Of a DNA stretch of 29,115 bases, positions 12,501 through 20,850 are shown in pieces; the stretch's first letter is position 1, and each line of letters starts with the position of its first letter. The notes beneath the pieces were generated by a model. That model was not told the DNA's origin. It did not search any database and saw only the letters and a program-made list of their open reading frames with translations. Source of the DNA: Plakobranchus ocellatus (lineage: Eukaryota > Mollusca > Gastropoda > Plakobranchidae); NCBI GenBank assembly GCA_019648995.1, contig BLXT01002128.1:133215-162329 (forward strand), read 5' to 3'. A program made the translations under genes and the position numbers.

Positions 12501-15500
12501 TATTACGTGAGATCTTTAACAAAACATTTTGAGAGAAAGATAATTTGATGAAATTTTTTTTTTCCTTTTGCACATGAGACTTTCCAATGAAAATGCTGCA
12601 GCAGCCATGATTAAGATGTTTTTTTTTTTTTTAATGCTTTGAGAGTCAGAAAATGCAGTATCACATAAATGCTTCTTATATAATAAAGTTTAAGAGTAAC
12701 AAACTGTCTCGATCATAGTGGATTATTTTATTTATTGTAGTAAGTTCATTGGTGGATAGTAGAAGTTTGTGTGCATATACAGCCAAAATGATTTGCATAT
12801 GAACTCGAAACATAAGCAATGAAGGCTTTCAAGAAAATGGGAAAGACTAGAAGTCTAAATTTTGACACAGCATGCCTTAATTTCTTGAAATAATCTAAGG
12901 GAGCCACATGTCTATTTCTGCTGAATGAAATGATGTTTTCAGACAAGCTTTAGCTTGTTTGGGTGAAAGGTTATAAAAACTTTAGGAAGACAGTAATAAT
13001 TTTATTAGTATGGAAAAAATGGAGTTTGTTATGAAATGTATACAATTGAATAAACTTACAATTTTCCTTCAAGATATGAAAAAAAATTCTTTGGCAGGGA
13101 TGAAGCCCGAAAATCACTCTCACAAATTGCTTTGTCTGGAAAAATTTTTTAGATGTCAGTGTCTTTAATAATGGTGATTAAACAAGCAAATTAAACTGAA
13201 TATTTAAACCATTTAAGTTGGCTAAGCAGGAGAAATCGCTTGGCTGCACATAAGTGCACAGCAATTAGAGAGGGTATCAGGCCTATAGTTTAAAAATTGC
13301 CTCTAATGAAGACTTTGAAAACCAACACTACTTTTAGCGGCATTGGTTGGTTTGAATCAAAATGACAATAAAATTTGATGCTTTATGCGTGTCTAAACCT
13401 TACCATGAAGTGTTTTAACAATTTTAAAATTCTATCAACTTTTTGATGATGAAAATATTGAAAGGGCTGTAGGACAAACTCTGTAGGCTATATCCTTGTC
13501 TTAGCAAAAGAGAGGAAAAGGCGAAAAGGGGGAATTTGAATAAGAGACCAACTTGTTTGCCTTCAATGTTTTTTTTTTGTTTTGTTTTTTTATTTTGAAA
13601 AAGAAACTTTTGTTCCACAATTCATACAGATATCTCAGTTCATAATGATATCCAAGTTTTGTTGTGATTCAGTCGTACTTTTATTTGAAAAAAAATGAAT
13701 GAGTGTATATATTTCTGTGTTATCCAAGAACAGTAAGGAACAAATTGTTTATCTTCTTCACAGAGAGCTGTTAATGACATTTGCTGGTCTCCTTGGTCAT
13801 CCACTGTTTTTGCTACTGTTAATGAGGGGGCTGTAGAAGTATGGGACCTTGCTCAAAGCACGTGAGTATTTGCTTTGAAAAAAAAAGGGAAAAGAAAAAA
13901 AACACCCCAGGGCTAAATTGGTTTGATAAATTTAGGGGTTTTTTTGCTTCCAAACTATGCACTTCATTTTTAAGCCATGTTCCTTTTTTTTTTTTTAAGG
14001 GCAAAAGCTCAACTACTTTTTTACTTAAACATTGCTAAAATTTCAGAGCCTCTAGCAAGTAGTAATTTCAGTAATTTGCTACTGAAATAAAACCTCATTT
14101 ACTGGAGTAAAGAAATGAGTTGGTAAATTCTGCAATCTTACCTTTTCATGAACTTTGATGGGCCTTAACCTATGTTAAATTCTGTGGTCTATGATGTATA
14201 AAATTTGGTTTATATAACTGAATTTGTAAGCCCCCCATCACCAGTAACTGTGAGGGTTTTGGCTCTGGCAACAATTGACCCTGTTGAAATGCAACATGAA
14301 ATATTTTTTGACTTGTAGGTAAATGTAATTATGTTTACATTTAAATGCTTTGAGAAAAGATAGATCTTCACCACTGAAATTAAGAACGGTACACTATTTG
14401 TTTAGAAGCTGCAAAAACCATTTATATGGCTCAAAATAAAATTTTTGGATTACACTACAGCCTACATAGTGTCAACAAGCATGGGATTCTAGATGCAAAA
14501 GCAATGAGGGCATGTTTGAAGGGTGAATAATGTTTGCTTAAAGCAAGAGTAGGTTTGAGTTGCCTATGTTGATGTTTCATCCTGATGAAATCTATTCAGA
14601 GATCAATGGAGCAATTCTTTTTTCAACTTGATGTGACTTTTGTAGATAGTGAGAAGCGCTGCTCTGTTTGGAGACTGACAATTAACATCTTGTAATTTCA
14701 AACAGGCTTGATGCTGTGTACACGCTTGCCCCTACATCAGGAGCTCGTCAGACCACAGTTTCCTTTAGTAAAAACTCTCATGTAAGTTTTAAAGTCCACC
14801 AATTTTTAAAGAATTTGAATTTTTTTTTTTTTTTGAAATTGGTTTGTTTAATTGGCTGAACCATTTTGTCATGATTTTGACAAGATTTTCAAATTTTTCA
14901 TATTCACTTTTATTTTATTGTATGGAGGGTAGGCCTGAAAAAGAGAAGTTAATTCATATAACTTATCTGAAAATTTTTTTAATGCAGCCATTACTAAGTT
15001 TTTTCATTGAACAAAAAAAAAATCTGCTGTATTTGTCAATAAATTTTTTTAAAGAATGCATTGGATTCTTTTTTTTTTTTTTTTTCCAAATTACAGGAAA
15101 ACAAAAAAACTTAGCTTTGTAGGTCTTTCCGATATGATAATGTAAGTGATAAGCACCAATATTATCAGCCAGTAGAATCATGTGTGATTCAGTTCAATTT
15201 TTTTTCAATGACATAGAGTGGAATATTTACAATAATTATAAATTCACAAACTAAAGATGCCTGTTTTGAGTCATTGATTTGAACCTGAGAAAAAAAAAAC
15301 AATTTCAGCTACGAGCATAAAGAGATGAAGTGAGGGAGGGAAAAATTTATGAAAGTACATTTTTTAGTTGAAATACAACTGGAAACTATTTTATTCATCT
15401 GGGTATATGATTATGAGGGTCTAACAGAAGGCTGTTATGACATGTGACCAAACCCTCTTCAATTACCCAGAATACAGTTTTTGCTTACTTTGTACTGTAA

Positions 15501-17220
15501 AGCACTTGGTTATCAAGGATGATGTTTGTGAATGCATCTTAATTTTGTCTGCTTGCCTGTGATCATCCAACATTAGTTGGATGGTCAGATCTCTTAAAGT
15601 TCAGAGAGGTTAGCAATATCAAACTATTTCACAATCTTAATTCTATATAAATATTGGCGAAAACACCAAACCTCTGATTACTGTAGGCTGTAGCAGTACA
15701 AACTCAAATACTCTGTCTATTTTCCTTTAAATAATCGGTTAAAAATATTTTTCCCCAGTGTCTGTTGGTGGGAGATAATGAAGGCCAGGTTACTGTGTAT
15801 GAGTTGAGATGTATGCCTCCACCACCTGAAGACCAGGTCAGTATGGGAGAAGCACATGTACATTTTTTTTATATGTATCATCAGAGTAGATGCTCCACAT
15901 TGGAGTTTCTATTCCTTTGTTCATTTACATCTAGTGAAAAAAAACTTTAAAATCTAAGGTATTTGATTCCTATCTCAATTTCAACCCTGTTTTGTAATTT
16001 GTATATTTCTGAAAGTCAATTTGCAGCTCTGTCAAAAATGTTTAAATGATTTGTAATATATGGCAACAAGAACTTTTTAATAAGGATAATGAAGCCAATA
16101 AGAACTGAGAATATATTTATTGCACCATATTTATTTACGCCCCAGCCATACAGTGTCAAGAAGCTACTCAGCGTATACAGTGCAATGTGTTTACATCAAG
16201 ATTATCAATATATCAGTAGTTTTTCTAGAATTACTGAAATTTTAAAAATATTTTTACCAAAATTCTGTCCTAAACATATGATTAAAACTGATAATGTTTT
16301 TGATGACTACAAAATGCATGCTTTAATCCAAAAAAATCCAAACCCATTTCTTGAAAAACTTTCAATCCTCTTATGACACTACACTAGTAATAGACAGCAA
16401 AGAGACAGAACTATTCTTTTTTTTTTTTTAACTTTTTGTCATTTACCACAGAGACAGTTGAGCTGTCAAAGTGAAAAAAAATGTTGAAATTTATAAAATA
16501 AATGGAATGGAATAATTCTTTGTAGCTGCCTTCCTTCGAATACTGAAATGCAGGCTTTTTTTTTTTTATCTTAAAACGTGAATTAACGTTTTGGTTTTTA
16601 TATGGACATCAAATTACATGGGTTTTGCAGACTTCTTCTTCTCAATACAGGGACAGCAATTTTACTCAGTGGAAAAGATATTTCTTGTTTTTTGCTCTTA
16701 CACAAAAAGTAAAATTTCGGAAATATACATTAATCTTTGCCACTGGAACATAGTTTTGAACTGTTATATTGAAAAAATCTTTTTATAGTCTAAAGTATTT
16801 TTTTCTAGATCTATGATTAAACGACCCTCACTCTCTTTCTAATGCTTCCGGAAATCTTATACCCTAAAAAAACAGGAAAGATTCCTACCAGGTGATTGAT
16901 TAATGTAGAATTGTCTTTTCATTTGTGTTTCATTTTCATCTAATTAATTTAATATGTAAGAGGACTAAATTAATTAGAAAGTCTGTACAATTCCTTTATA
17001 TTTAGTTTCTTTTTGTCAACATTCCATTTCTAAATATTTCACTTGTATTTGATCGTTAAATCTTCGCCAGGCTTCAGCCTTGAAGAAAGTTATTGAGGCA
17101 TCCCTTGCCAGCCAGCTACCTGGGCCCAAGGAGACAAGTGAAGAGGCAGGAGAGAATGGAGAAGAGGACGTCACTGCCCAAATGCAGGAGTCAAAACGCG
17201 TTTCTACAACTTCTAGTTGA
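450..17220 (+). CDS. DNAI4: Axonemal dynein intermediate chain 4 (WDR78/IC138 family), C-terminal part, 11 exons
   Basis: Spliced CDS: 450-536, 1793-1870, 2445-2518, 3151-3305, 4672-4798, 7776-7863, 9134-9262, 13764-13861, 14706-14781, 15759-15836, 17071-17220. That is 1140 nt, 379 residues plus TGA. Every intron is GT..AG and all phases agree. The product is a WD40 protein with at least six recognisable repeats; key stretches are DLVAVGYGQF, APVWQLRWIE, AGTEEGYIHKCSCS, LSCSADWTIKLW and LLVGDNEGQVTVYELR. From memory these fit vertebrate DNAI4/WDR78 far better than DNAI1 or DNAI2. Family knowledge: DNAI4 is an intermediate chain of the two-headed inner arm dynein f/I1 of motile cilia, corresponds to Chlamydomonas IC138, and is needed for arm assembly and control of bending. 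The human protein is about 850 residues, so roughly the N-terminal half, including start and promoter, lies left of the window. Confidence is high for an axonemal dynein intermediate chain and good for DNAI4. Confidence 0.93.
537..1792 (+). other. DNAI4 intron, 1256 bp
   Basis: No further exon is supportable. Between 574 and 1000 the DNA is less T-rich and has short open stretches on the + strand, but no splice-compatible frame continues the DNAI4 protein. It may be an old repeat. 1207-1465 is the 39-bp minisatellite listed separately. Confidence 0.6.
1207..1465. repeat. 39-bp degenerate minisatellite
   Basis: The core AGTTTTGTTGTTTGATTTGT recurs with starts at 1246, 1285 and 1324, a regular 39-bp step, followed by GAGTTGATGTGCTTGTTC-like sequence. 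Further degenerate units start near 1207, 1375 and 1411. It is intronic and strongly T/G biased on the + strand. Confidence 0.8.
1793..1870 (+). CDS. DNAI4: DNAI4 exon 2, residues 30-55
   Basis: The acceptor is tttttgcag|TACCCT and the donor is CTTGCA|gtaagt; phase 0/0. It encodes YPERVFMSKQGVTALDFSTA, then NANLLA. GVTALDF followed by LLAVG (completed in the next exon) begins a WD repeat. Confidence 0.93.
2445..2518 (+). CDS. DNAI4: DNAI4 exon 3, residues 56-80 (last codon split)
   Basis: The acceptor is cttttcag|GTGGG and the donor is AACTT|gtaagt; it starts in phase 0 and ends with two bases of a Phe codon. VGFYDGGIAVYNVRK is the end of a WD repeat, with VYN in the place of WD. The flanking introns (1871-2444, 2519-3150) are AT-rich and I see nothing else in them. 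Confidence 0.92.
3151..3305 (+). CDS. DNAI4: DNAI4 exon 4, residues 80-132
   Basis: The acceptor is catccttag|TACAAC and the donor is GTTATG|gtacgt. The first base completes the Phe codon and the last base opens an Asp codon. It encodes a complete WD repeat, APVWQLRWIEKERG... to ISISTDGRVTQWSIRKG. The insert SGDERTE between strands is the usual DNAI4 long loop. A larger + strand frame from 3048 reads through this exon in the wrong frame and is a shadow. Confidence 0.93.
3306..4671 (+). other. DNAI4 intron, 1366 bp
   Basis: T-rich and A-rich runs only (for example near 3691, 4060 and 4270). I see no exon, gene or organised repeat. Confidence 0.6.
4672..4798 (+). CDS. DNAI4: DNAI4 exon 5, residues 132-174
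   Basis: The acceptor is ccttgcag|ATGTG and the donor is CCCAACAT|gtgagt; entry completes an Asp codon and exit leaves AT of an Ile codon. It encodes a basic linker (VMKLKKMPTRMGGRSREKKG) followed by GGMCFDFHTKDPN, the opening of the next WD blade. The Lys/Arg-rich linker between blades is also a feature of vertebrate DNAI4, which supports the assignment. Confidence 0.93.
5063..5404. repeat. 33-bp minisatellite, left part (about 10 units)
   Basis: The unit is close to AGTTTAAATTAGAGAAATTA followed by GTAATTGTAACAT. About ten units run head to tail with few length changes. Each unit contains TTAA. The array is interrupted at 5404 and resumes at 6005. Units are directly adjacent with no unique spacers, so this is not CRISPR-like. 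Confidence 0.93.
5405..6004. mobile_element. 600-bp insertion flanked by TTAA, piggyBac-type target
   Basis: TTAA at 5401-5404 and again at 6005-6008 bracket 600 bp unrelated to the surrounding array. Removing 5405-6004 and one TTAA restores a perfect unit junction (CATAGTTTAAATTAGAG). The outer ends are CTTGCTCAGCGCC on the left and, read inwards from the right, CTCATTCGGGGAA; terminal inverted repeats are weak. Inside are two coding-like stretches in different + frames. One is about 5485-5732, rich in acidic and Ser residues (LDLDLPDSESELDDSTS). The other is 5841-6008, ending IPRMS with its stop overlapping the right TTAA and broken by one TGA at 5862. I do not recognise either as a transposase. 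It is likely non-autonomous or a decayed element. Confidence 0.75.
6005..6211. repeat. 33-bp minisatellite, right part (about 6 units)
   Basis: The same unit as at 5063-5404 continues here for about six copies, with slightly more divergence, ending at TAGTTTAAATTTATGC. Unit phase is continuous with the left part once the insertion is removed. Confidence 0.92.
6609..7227. repeat. Interspersed repeat, copy A
   Basis: It shares scattered but colinear blocks with 7939-8445. The best are GATCTAAAAAGGCAAACAAA at 7087, TTAAACTAAAATAGGTCTAG near 7128, and GATCAGCCATTCCAAGTCTA near 7183. The apparent edges are TGTGACA on the left and ACTCACA on the right, giving a short possible terminal inverted repeat. 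There is no coding content. It is probably an old non-autonomous DNA element, family unknown. Confidence 0.7.
7776..7863 (+). CDS. DNAI4: DNAI4 exon 6, residues 174-203
   Basis: The acceptor is tttttgaag|TTACA and the donor is CATGTG|gtaaga. Entry completes the Ile codon and exit is phase 0. It encodes YIAGTEEGYIHKCSCSHNEQ then YLESYHGHV. AGTEEG-IHKCSCSxNEQYL is the most diagnostic stretch for DNAI4. The exon lies between copies A and B of a direct repeat. Confidence 0.94.
7939..8445. repeat. Interspersed repeat, copy B
   Basis: Same orientation as copy A. Matching blocks include TGTGACAGAG at the left edge, ACTAATTTGAATGA near 8021, TCTGTAAACATTG near 8238, GATCGAAAAAGGTGAGCAAA at 8283, TTTAAACTAAAATAGGCCTA near 8321, and GATCGGCCATTCCGAGTCTA at 8408 before the ACTCACA edge. 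It is about 110 bp shorter than copy A through internal gaps. Confidence 0.7.
9134..9262 (+). CDS. DNAI4: DNAI4 exon 7, residues 204-246
   Basis: The acceptor is tttttcag|AGCCC and the donor is ACTACT|gtgagt; phase 0/0. SPVYSVQWSPFVPDIFLSCS followed by ADWTIKLWHQD is the clearest WD40 repeat of the protein, with the GH dipeptide at the end of the previous exon (GHV) and an LW in the WD position. Confidence 0.94.
9586..11600. repeat. Unclassified repeat block, higher GC than surroundings
   Basis: Base composition and texture differ from the flanking AT-rich intron. Internal similarities suggest repetition. 10743-10784 (CAGTTTTAGATCAGCCACTC...) resembles 10947-10988 (CAATTTTTAGAACAGCCAAT...), and a GTGTGT-TTC-CATTC motif near 10676 recurs near 11044. 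CCACAGTGGAT occurs at about 9903 and 11444. Open stretches in it (for example 9589-9786 on - and 9908-10141 on +) have no recognisable protein. It could be a decayed retroelement, but no reverse transcriptase or LTR pair is visible. Confidence 0.45.
11339..11396. other. Assembly gap (58 N)
   Basis: 58 undetermined bases inside the repeat block. The true gap length is unknown. Confidence 0.99.
11948..12162. mobile_element. 215-bp MITE with perfect 13-bp inverted repeats and TTAA target duplication
   Basis: TTAA (11944-11947) is followed by CCACTTGAGTGCT. AGCACTCAAGTGG (12150-12162) precedes the second TTAA (12163-12166). The inverted repeats are perfect over 13 bp, or 17 bp counting TTAA. Just inside the right end is the near-palindrome GGGGTCGAATTTGACCCC. 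TTAA specificity and a termini-only structure fit a non-autonomous piggyBac-superfamily element. It has no coding capacity. Confidence 0.88.
13764..13861 (+). CDS. DNAI4: DNAI4 exon 8, residues 247-279
   Basis: The acceptor is cttcacag|AGAGCT and the donor is AAAGCAC|gtgagt; it enters in phase 0 and leaves AC of a Thr codon. RAVNDICWSPWSSTVFATVN then EGAVEVWDLAQS is a WD repeat with a canonical WD. The 13862-14705 intron has only AT-rich sequence. Confidence 0.94.
14706..14781 (+). CDS. DNAI4: DNAI4 exon 9, residues 279-304
   Basis: The acceptor is aaacag|GCTTG and the donor is TCTCAT|gtaagt; entry completes a Thr codon and exit is phase 0. LDAVYTLAPTSGARQTTVSF begins the last WD blade. The following intron (14782-15758) contains long T and A runs (for example 15069-15085) and no exon. 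Confidence 0.92.
15759..15836 (+). CDS. DNAI4: DNAI4 exon 10, residues 305-330
   Basis: The acceptor is ttccccag|TGTCTG and the donor is GACCAG|gtcagt; phase 0/0. CLLVGDNEGQVTVYELRCMP then PPPEDQ. LLVGD-xGQV-VYELR-MP is near-invariant in DNAI4 proteins as I remember them and closes the propeller. The intron 15837-17070 is AT-rich and carries no supportable exon. Confidence 0.94.
17071..17220 (+). CDS. DNAI4: DNAI4 terminal coding exon, residues 331-379 and stop
   Basis: The acceptor is cttcgccag|GCTTC; the frame ends at TGA 17218-17220. It encodes a helical start (ASALKKVIEASLASQL), an acidic stretch (ETSEEAGENGEEDV) and a basic-Ser/Thr tail (KRVSTTSS). The tail lies outside the WD domain. 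The helix resembles the short C-terminal extension of DNAI4 proteins; the acidic and Ser/Thr part is poorly conserved in my recollection. Confidence 0.92.
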   Translation, partial: ASALKKVIEASLASQLPGPKETSEEAGENGEEDVTAQMQESKRVSTTSS

Positions 17221-18490
17221 TTCTTTTTTCACAGTAACGGTATATTTGATATACACTTATGGACTTGTTCAGATTTTTTCAGGATTTTGATGAGTGAGCT
17301 AGGGCAGGAATTCGATCTATCAGGTCAATCACTTTTTACCATTGTTGTAGGGCCATTGGGTTCTATAATACAATGTAGTTCACTTATATTGATATCATTT
17401 AAATTAATATTCCAATAAATCCCACTTCTCATCAAATTTTTTAAAGCAATTTGTCCTTGAATAGAAAGCTTTCATATGCTTCTTAAGTTTTCTGAAAACT
17501 TTTTCTTTTTCTTATTGTTAAAGATCTTCTCTTTTGGCTTAACTCTGAATTTTTAACCAAGATTAGCATATTATTAATACTTAAAAAGATTGAGTAAAAG
17601 CATGATGTTTTGATGATTTAGGAAAGAGTATGGAACATATGCTCATAATCTGAATTTTTATTTGACGCTGTTGTACAAGACACAAATTTTCTTTTATGTG
17701 AAATAATATTTATGGCTTTTTATATCCACATATATGCATATGCTCTGTGGATTTACTCACTTAAATGATCCGCAGAGATTTTATGCTAAGTATCAGTCAA
17801 AATTTTATTAGATGAATTATATTTAGTTTTATATTGCTAATGTCTGTGATAAGAGTGATGTTACATCGACTGTGTGAATTATTGAAAAGTGTGCTCATGT
17901 ATGATACTAATGGACTTAGAAATAAGATGCATTCCATTTTATTTTCATTTCTTATTGTCCAAGACAATTATGTACGTATTTATGAGTAAAGTCAAAACTC
18001 AGATTTCAGAGCTATAAAATGGTATGCTCAATGTATAGTATAGTTTTATGCTGCATTATTCTTTGACAAAAAAAAAATTTAATTTGTACCTGCAAGTTAT
18101 TTGCCACACAATGGCTCCTATTTATGTTCAAACTTTTACGATTATGAAATATGCACTGATTCAAATCATACCCATAACAATAGAAATATCAATTATTTTT
18201 TTTTTAAGCGAAAGTATTAAAAGTTGAGCAGATGTGCTTTTTCAAAGTTAAATTATGTCCAATAGCTCAAAACTTGTGAGAAGCCCTGATGTATTTGAAG
18301 TTTTCCTGTGCCTTTGCAGACCATTGTTATTTTTTCATTTATTTTTTGCTTACACTTATATCTGTTATAATTCCGTCCAATTATTTTAAAAATCAGGTTT
18401 TGCATGGTTGTGTTTTCTACAATATTATTTTGTTATAACCTCTTTCATACAGATGTTTAGTCTTTGAATAAAAAATAATGAGAAAGAAAT
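17221..18490 (+). other. DNAI4 3' UTR (extent inferred)
   Basis: AT-rich sequence following the stop with no open frame of note. Candidate poly(A) signals AATAAA are at 17414-17419 (about 195 nt after the stop) and 18467-18472. The transcript end cannot be fixed from sequence alone. Confidence 0.5.
17414..17419 (+). terminator. Candidate poly(A) signal AATAAA for DNAI4
   Basis: A canonical hexamer in TTCCAATAAATCCC, at a normal 3' UTR distance from the stop. A second hexamer at 18467-18472 is the alternative distal choice. Confidence 0.45.
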
Positions 18491-18499
18491 TCTAAAAGT

Positions 18500-19330
18500 T
18501 TTTGATGAATTACATATCATATTTAAAAAAAAAAAAAGCAATGTTGCTCAGCCTCAGGAAATTTTTTGCAGCTCACAGTACGATACTTAATCATTCTGAA
18601 GAGGTAAAATTGAAGTTTACCTTACAGGGAAGTTTCCATGATGCAAGGATTTTTACTCCATTAGTCTCTGTAAAAATTGATACTATAATCTTAAGTGAAT
18701 AGGAATTGATTATTATTTTGAAGCCAATACAGCCATGGGGAGCCTTTAACACACTTTCCAGTTTTTCCCTTGCCAAAATCTCATTATCCTTTGAATATAA
18801 GCAAACCCTCTGACTGAGAACAAAAAGGAAATCTACCTAGAAGAGTATGTATCATTCTTCCTCATTTAAAAATACTTCTATTTGAATAAAATTCAAAATT
18901 TTGGTCCATCCCATGGAATTCAAGTGAGGAGATTTCCATTGTAATTATGAAGTGTACTCATTAACAGTTAGCCACAAACCATTTAGTCTTGAAAATGACC
19001 ATTTTATTTACTTTCTTTTACCCAGCTCCTGGCATGTGTGGGTCAGTTTGCTTACCCCTACAACAGGCTAAATGTCCTCATTTGGTTTGTAACTTTGATT
19101 GCGTTAAAAAAAAAGAAATGAAATAAGCATTCCTGGGTCTTAAAACATCTTGATATTCATCAAACCATTTCTATTGTAATTTGTATTTGGAAGGTCTGAG
19201 AGTGGAAGCAGAATTCCATTGCTTTGATTTGAGATGGGGCACAAACACACTATAAATAATAATGCAGATTTAGTCTATGGGCCACTGGAATCCTGTTCCC
19301 CCCGAGACTTAAGTTGGTAAAATGTGCCCC
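18500..19330. other. Intergenic, no feature seen
   Basis: AT-rich with a short A run at 18526-18538. The open stretches on both strands (18502-18776) resemble no protein I know and have no splice context. Confidence 0.5.
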
Positions 19331-19354
19331 AGAAGATCTGAAAGTGCATTAGAG

Positions 19355-19467
19355 AAGTTGTCAACAAGTGATCTGGTGTTTGTTGATGAAAGTCCAACAG
19401 CTAAAGGATTGGGGTGCCCTTTGAAAATGTAAACTCCGAAGAGAGAACTGTAGTACTAGTAGAAGCT
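19355..19467 (+). pseudogene. Inverted fragment of the adjacent mobile-element gene
   Basis: Read on the + strand this encodes TSDLVFVDESPTAKGLG followed, after a frame break, by a VV-VEAP stretch. This parallels TNDLVYSDEIPPGQAIG...RTVVEAV of the - strand remnant at 19903-20005. The DNA confirms it: the reverse complement of 19355-19467 aligns with 19903-20005 through AGCTTCTACT, ACAGTTCTCTCTTC, CATTTTCAAAGG and ACACCAGATCA. It is a short diverged second copy in opposite orientation. Confidence 0.7.
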
Positions 19468-19639
19468 CCAATAGAATTTCCCAATTCAAGCCAAACTTAT
19501 CCCAATAGAAGTGAGTGATGAGATTGTTGTCAGGCATGATTGATTGGGGTAAACTGCCTGAGAAACTTGTATGCTGTCAAAAATTATAGTTCCAGTTCTA
19601 ATAGAAATGAGTGGGATTCAGAATGTCCATGGCGGTTCG

Positions 19640-20850
19640 AGATATTGATCAGTTGAGCATTTCCTGTCACATGGCGCACACACATGCCTACCAAGATATG
19701 TTCAGGCATTTCCTATGCCCTTTTTGACACTTTGTAACATATGTCCTGACTAGGTGAGCGAACTTGCCTCTGATATGTGGACTGCTGTTAATGATTGTGA
19801 TTATCACATTGTTTCTGTGCCTCGGTCTTTGTTTGCCAGGGGCCAAGGCAACTTTTGACTTTCAGTGCATCCATCAAGAACTGTTCGTCGAATCACCATC
19901 ACAGCTTCTACTACAGTTCTCTCTTCAGAGGTTTCATTTTCAAAGGTCATTCCAATAGCCTGTCCTGGTGGAATCTCATCAGAATACACCAGATCATTTG
20001 TTCCAAGATATTTCTGCCAGAAATTGATTCCAGACTTGAAGAGTTTCACCAGTTCGTCCTTGAGCTTTTAAATTTTGAAGTTCTTGTTGTAAGTCTGGAT
20101 AATGACTTTGCATATAGGGCAAGATATAACATGTTGCTCCACATACTGACAGACATGCTGAAAGGCCTTCAAGCAGGCCTCCCCTGCACCTTGAGCTTTC
20201 TTTCTTTCTTCAGCTTCTACCTTTTCCTCTTCAGAATGATGTCTAGAAGTATAAGTGTGTGAATGTCTCCTTTCTTTGTACACATATGCTTTTCTACATG
20301 GCTCATGATACCAAGCCTCTTGGGTGATGAGATCAAAATTTTCAATTTGGCATCTAAGCTTGGAGTTGGCTTTCCTGTCTACAGCTTCTTTGAAAGTATT
20401 TCAGCTTTTCTGATAACACATTTTACAAACTTATGAAGTTTTTTGGTTCCTTTGTCATAGGTCTATTTTGAATTCTTTTCACAGGATGCATTGCAGGCAT
20501 TAAAGTAGCAAGAGGCATGTGGAATTGAAGATTTCTCTATTTTTTCCCTGCTGAAGCAAAATCCTTCTTGCTGTCCTGAATTATCAGCGTCTCTAGATGA
20601 ATGCCTTTTTCAAGCTGATAAATGTGTTGTAACAGTAACCATGAAATCTATGTTAAAAAGGGTCAAACTCATTTAGAATTCTATCACAAATTGAGGATAG
20701 TCTATTTCTGACACTTTCTGAAGGGCATCGCTGAGTTTTTTGAATAGCATCCCCGCGTCTCTCAGTGAGGGGTTTTATTTCTTTATGACTTTCGAAGTCA
20801 ATGTTGTGCAGTATGCATCTCCTGTGTTCAGAGTGTACCTAAGTCTTTAG
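19640..20850 (-). pseudogene. Decayed multicopy mobile-element-type gene (zinc-binding N-terminal part)
   Basis: Reading from 20850 down, the - strand encodes a broken protein with stops and frame changes. Recognisable stretches in order are: FASAGKK/HMPLATLMPA (about 20560-20500), ITQEAWYHEPCRKAYVYKER (about 20325-20265), QGAGEACLKAFQHVCQYVEQ (about 20190-20130), LKDELVKLFKSGINFWQKYL (after a TAA near 20068), GTNDLVYSDEIPPGQAIGMT, then RTVVEAVMVIRRTVLDG, LPWPLANK, and a frameshifted VRHVTGNAQLINISNRHGHS (about 19683-19622). The order and motifs (an H/C cluster, an LPWP motif and an RHLTGS-like segment) match uncharacterised proteins that occur in many copies in aquatic invertebrate genomes and behave like mobile-element genes. 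That match is from memory. No catalytic motif is visible. Confidence 0.6.

Larger units (their letters stand above)
9263..13763 (+). other. DNAI4 intron, 4501 bp
   Basis: The longest intron here. It holds a GC-richer repeat block (about 9586-11600) with an assembly gap, a TTAA-bounded MITE (11948-12162), and plain AT-rich sequence from 12163 to 13763 in which I see no exon. Confidence 0.7.

Noticed and set aside
450..17220. Assignment as DNAI1 or DNAI2 (outer arm intermediate chains)
   Set aside because: These share the WD fold and the DLLAVGYG and VAVG-YDG motifs, but PVWQLRWIE, GTEEGYIHKCSCSHNEQYL and LLVGDNEGQVTVYELRCMP fit DNAI4/WDR78 as I remember it, and the basic linker at exon 5 is also DNAI4-like.
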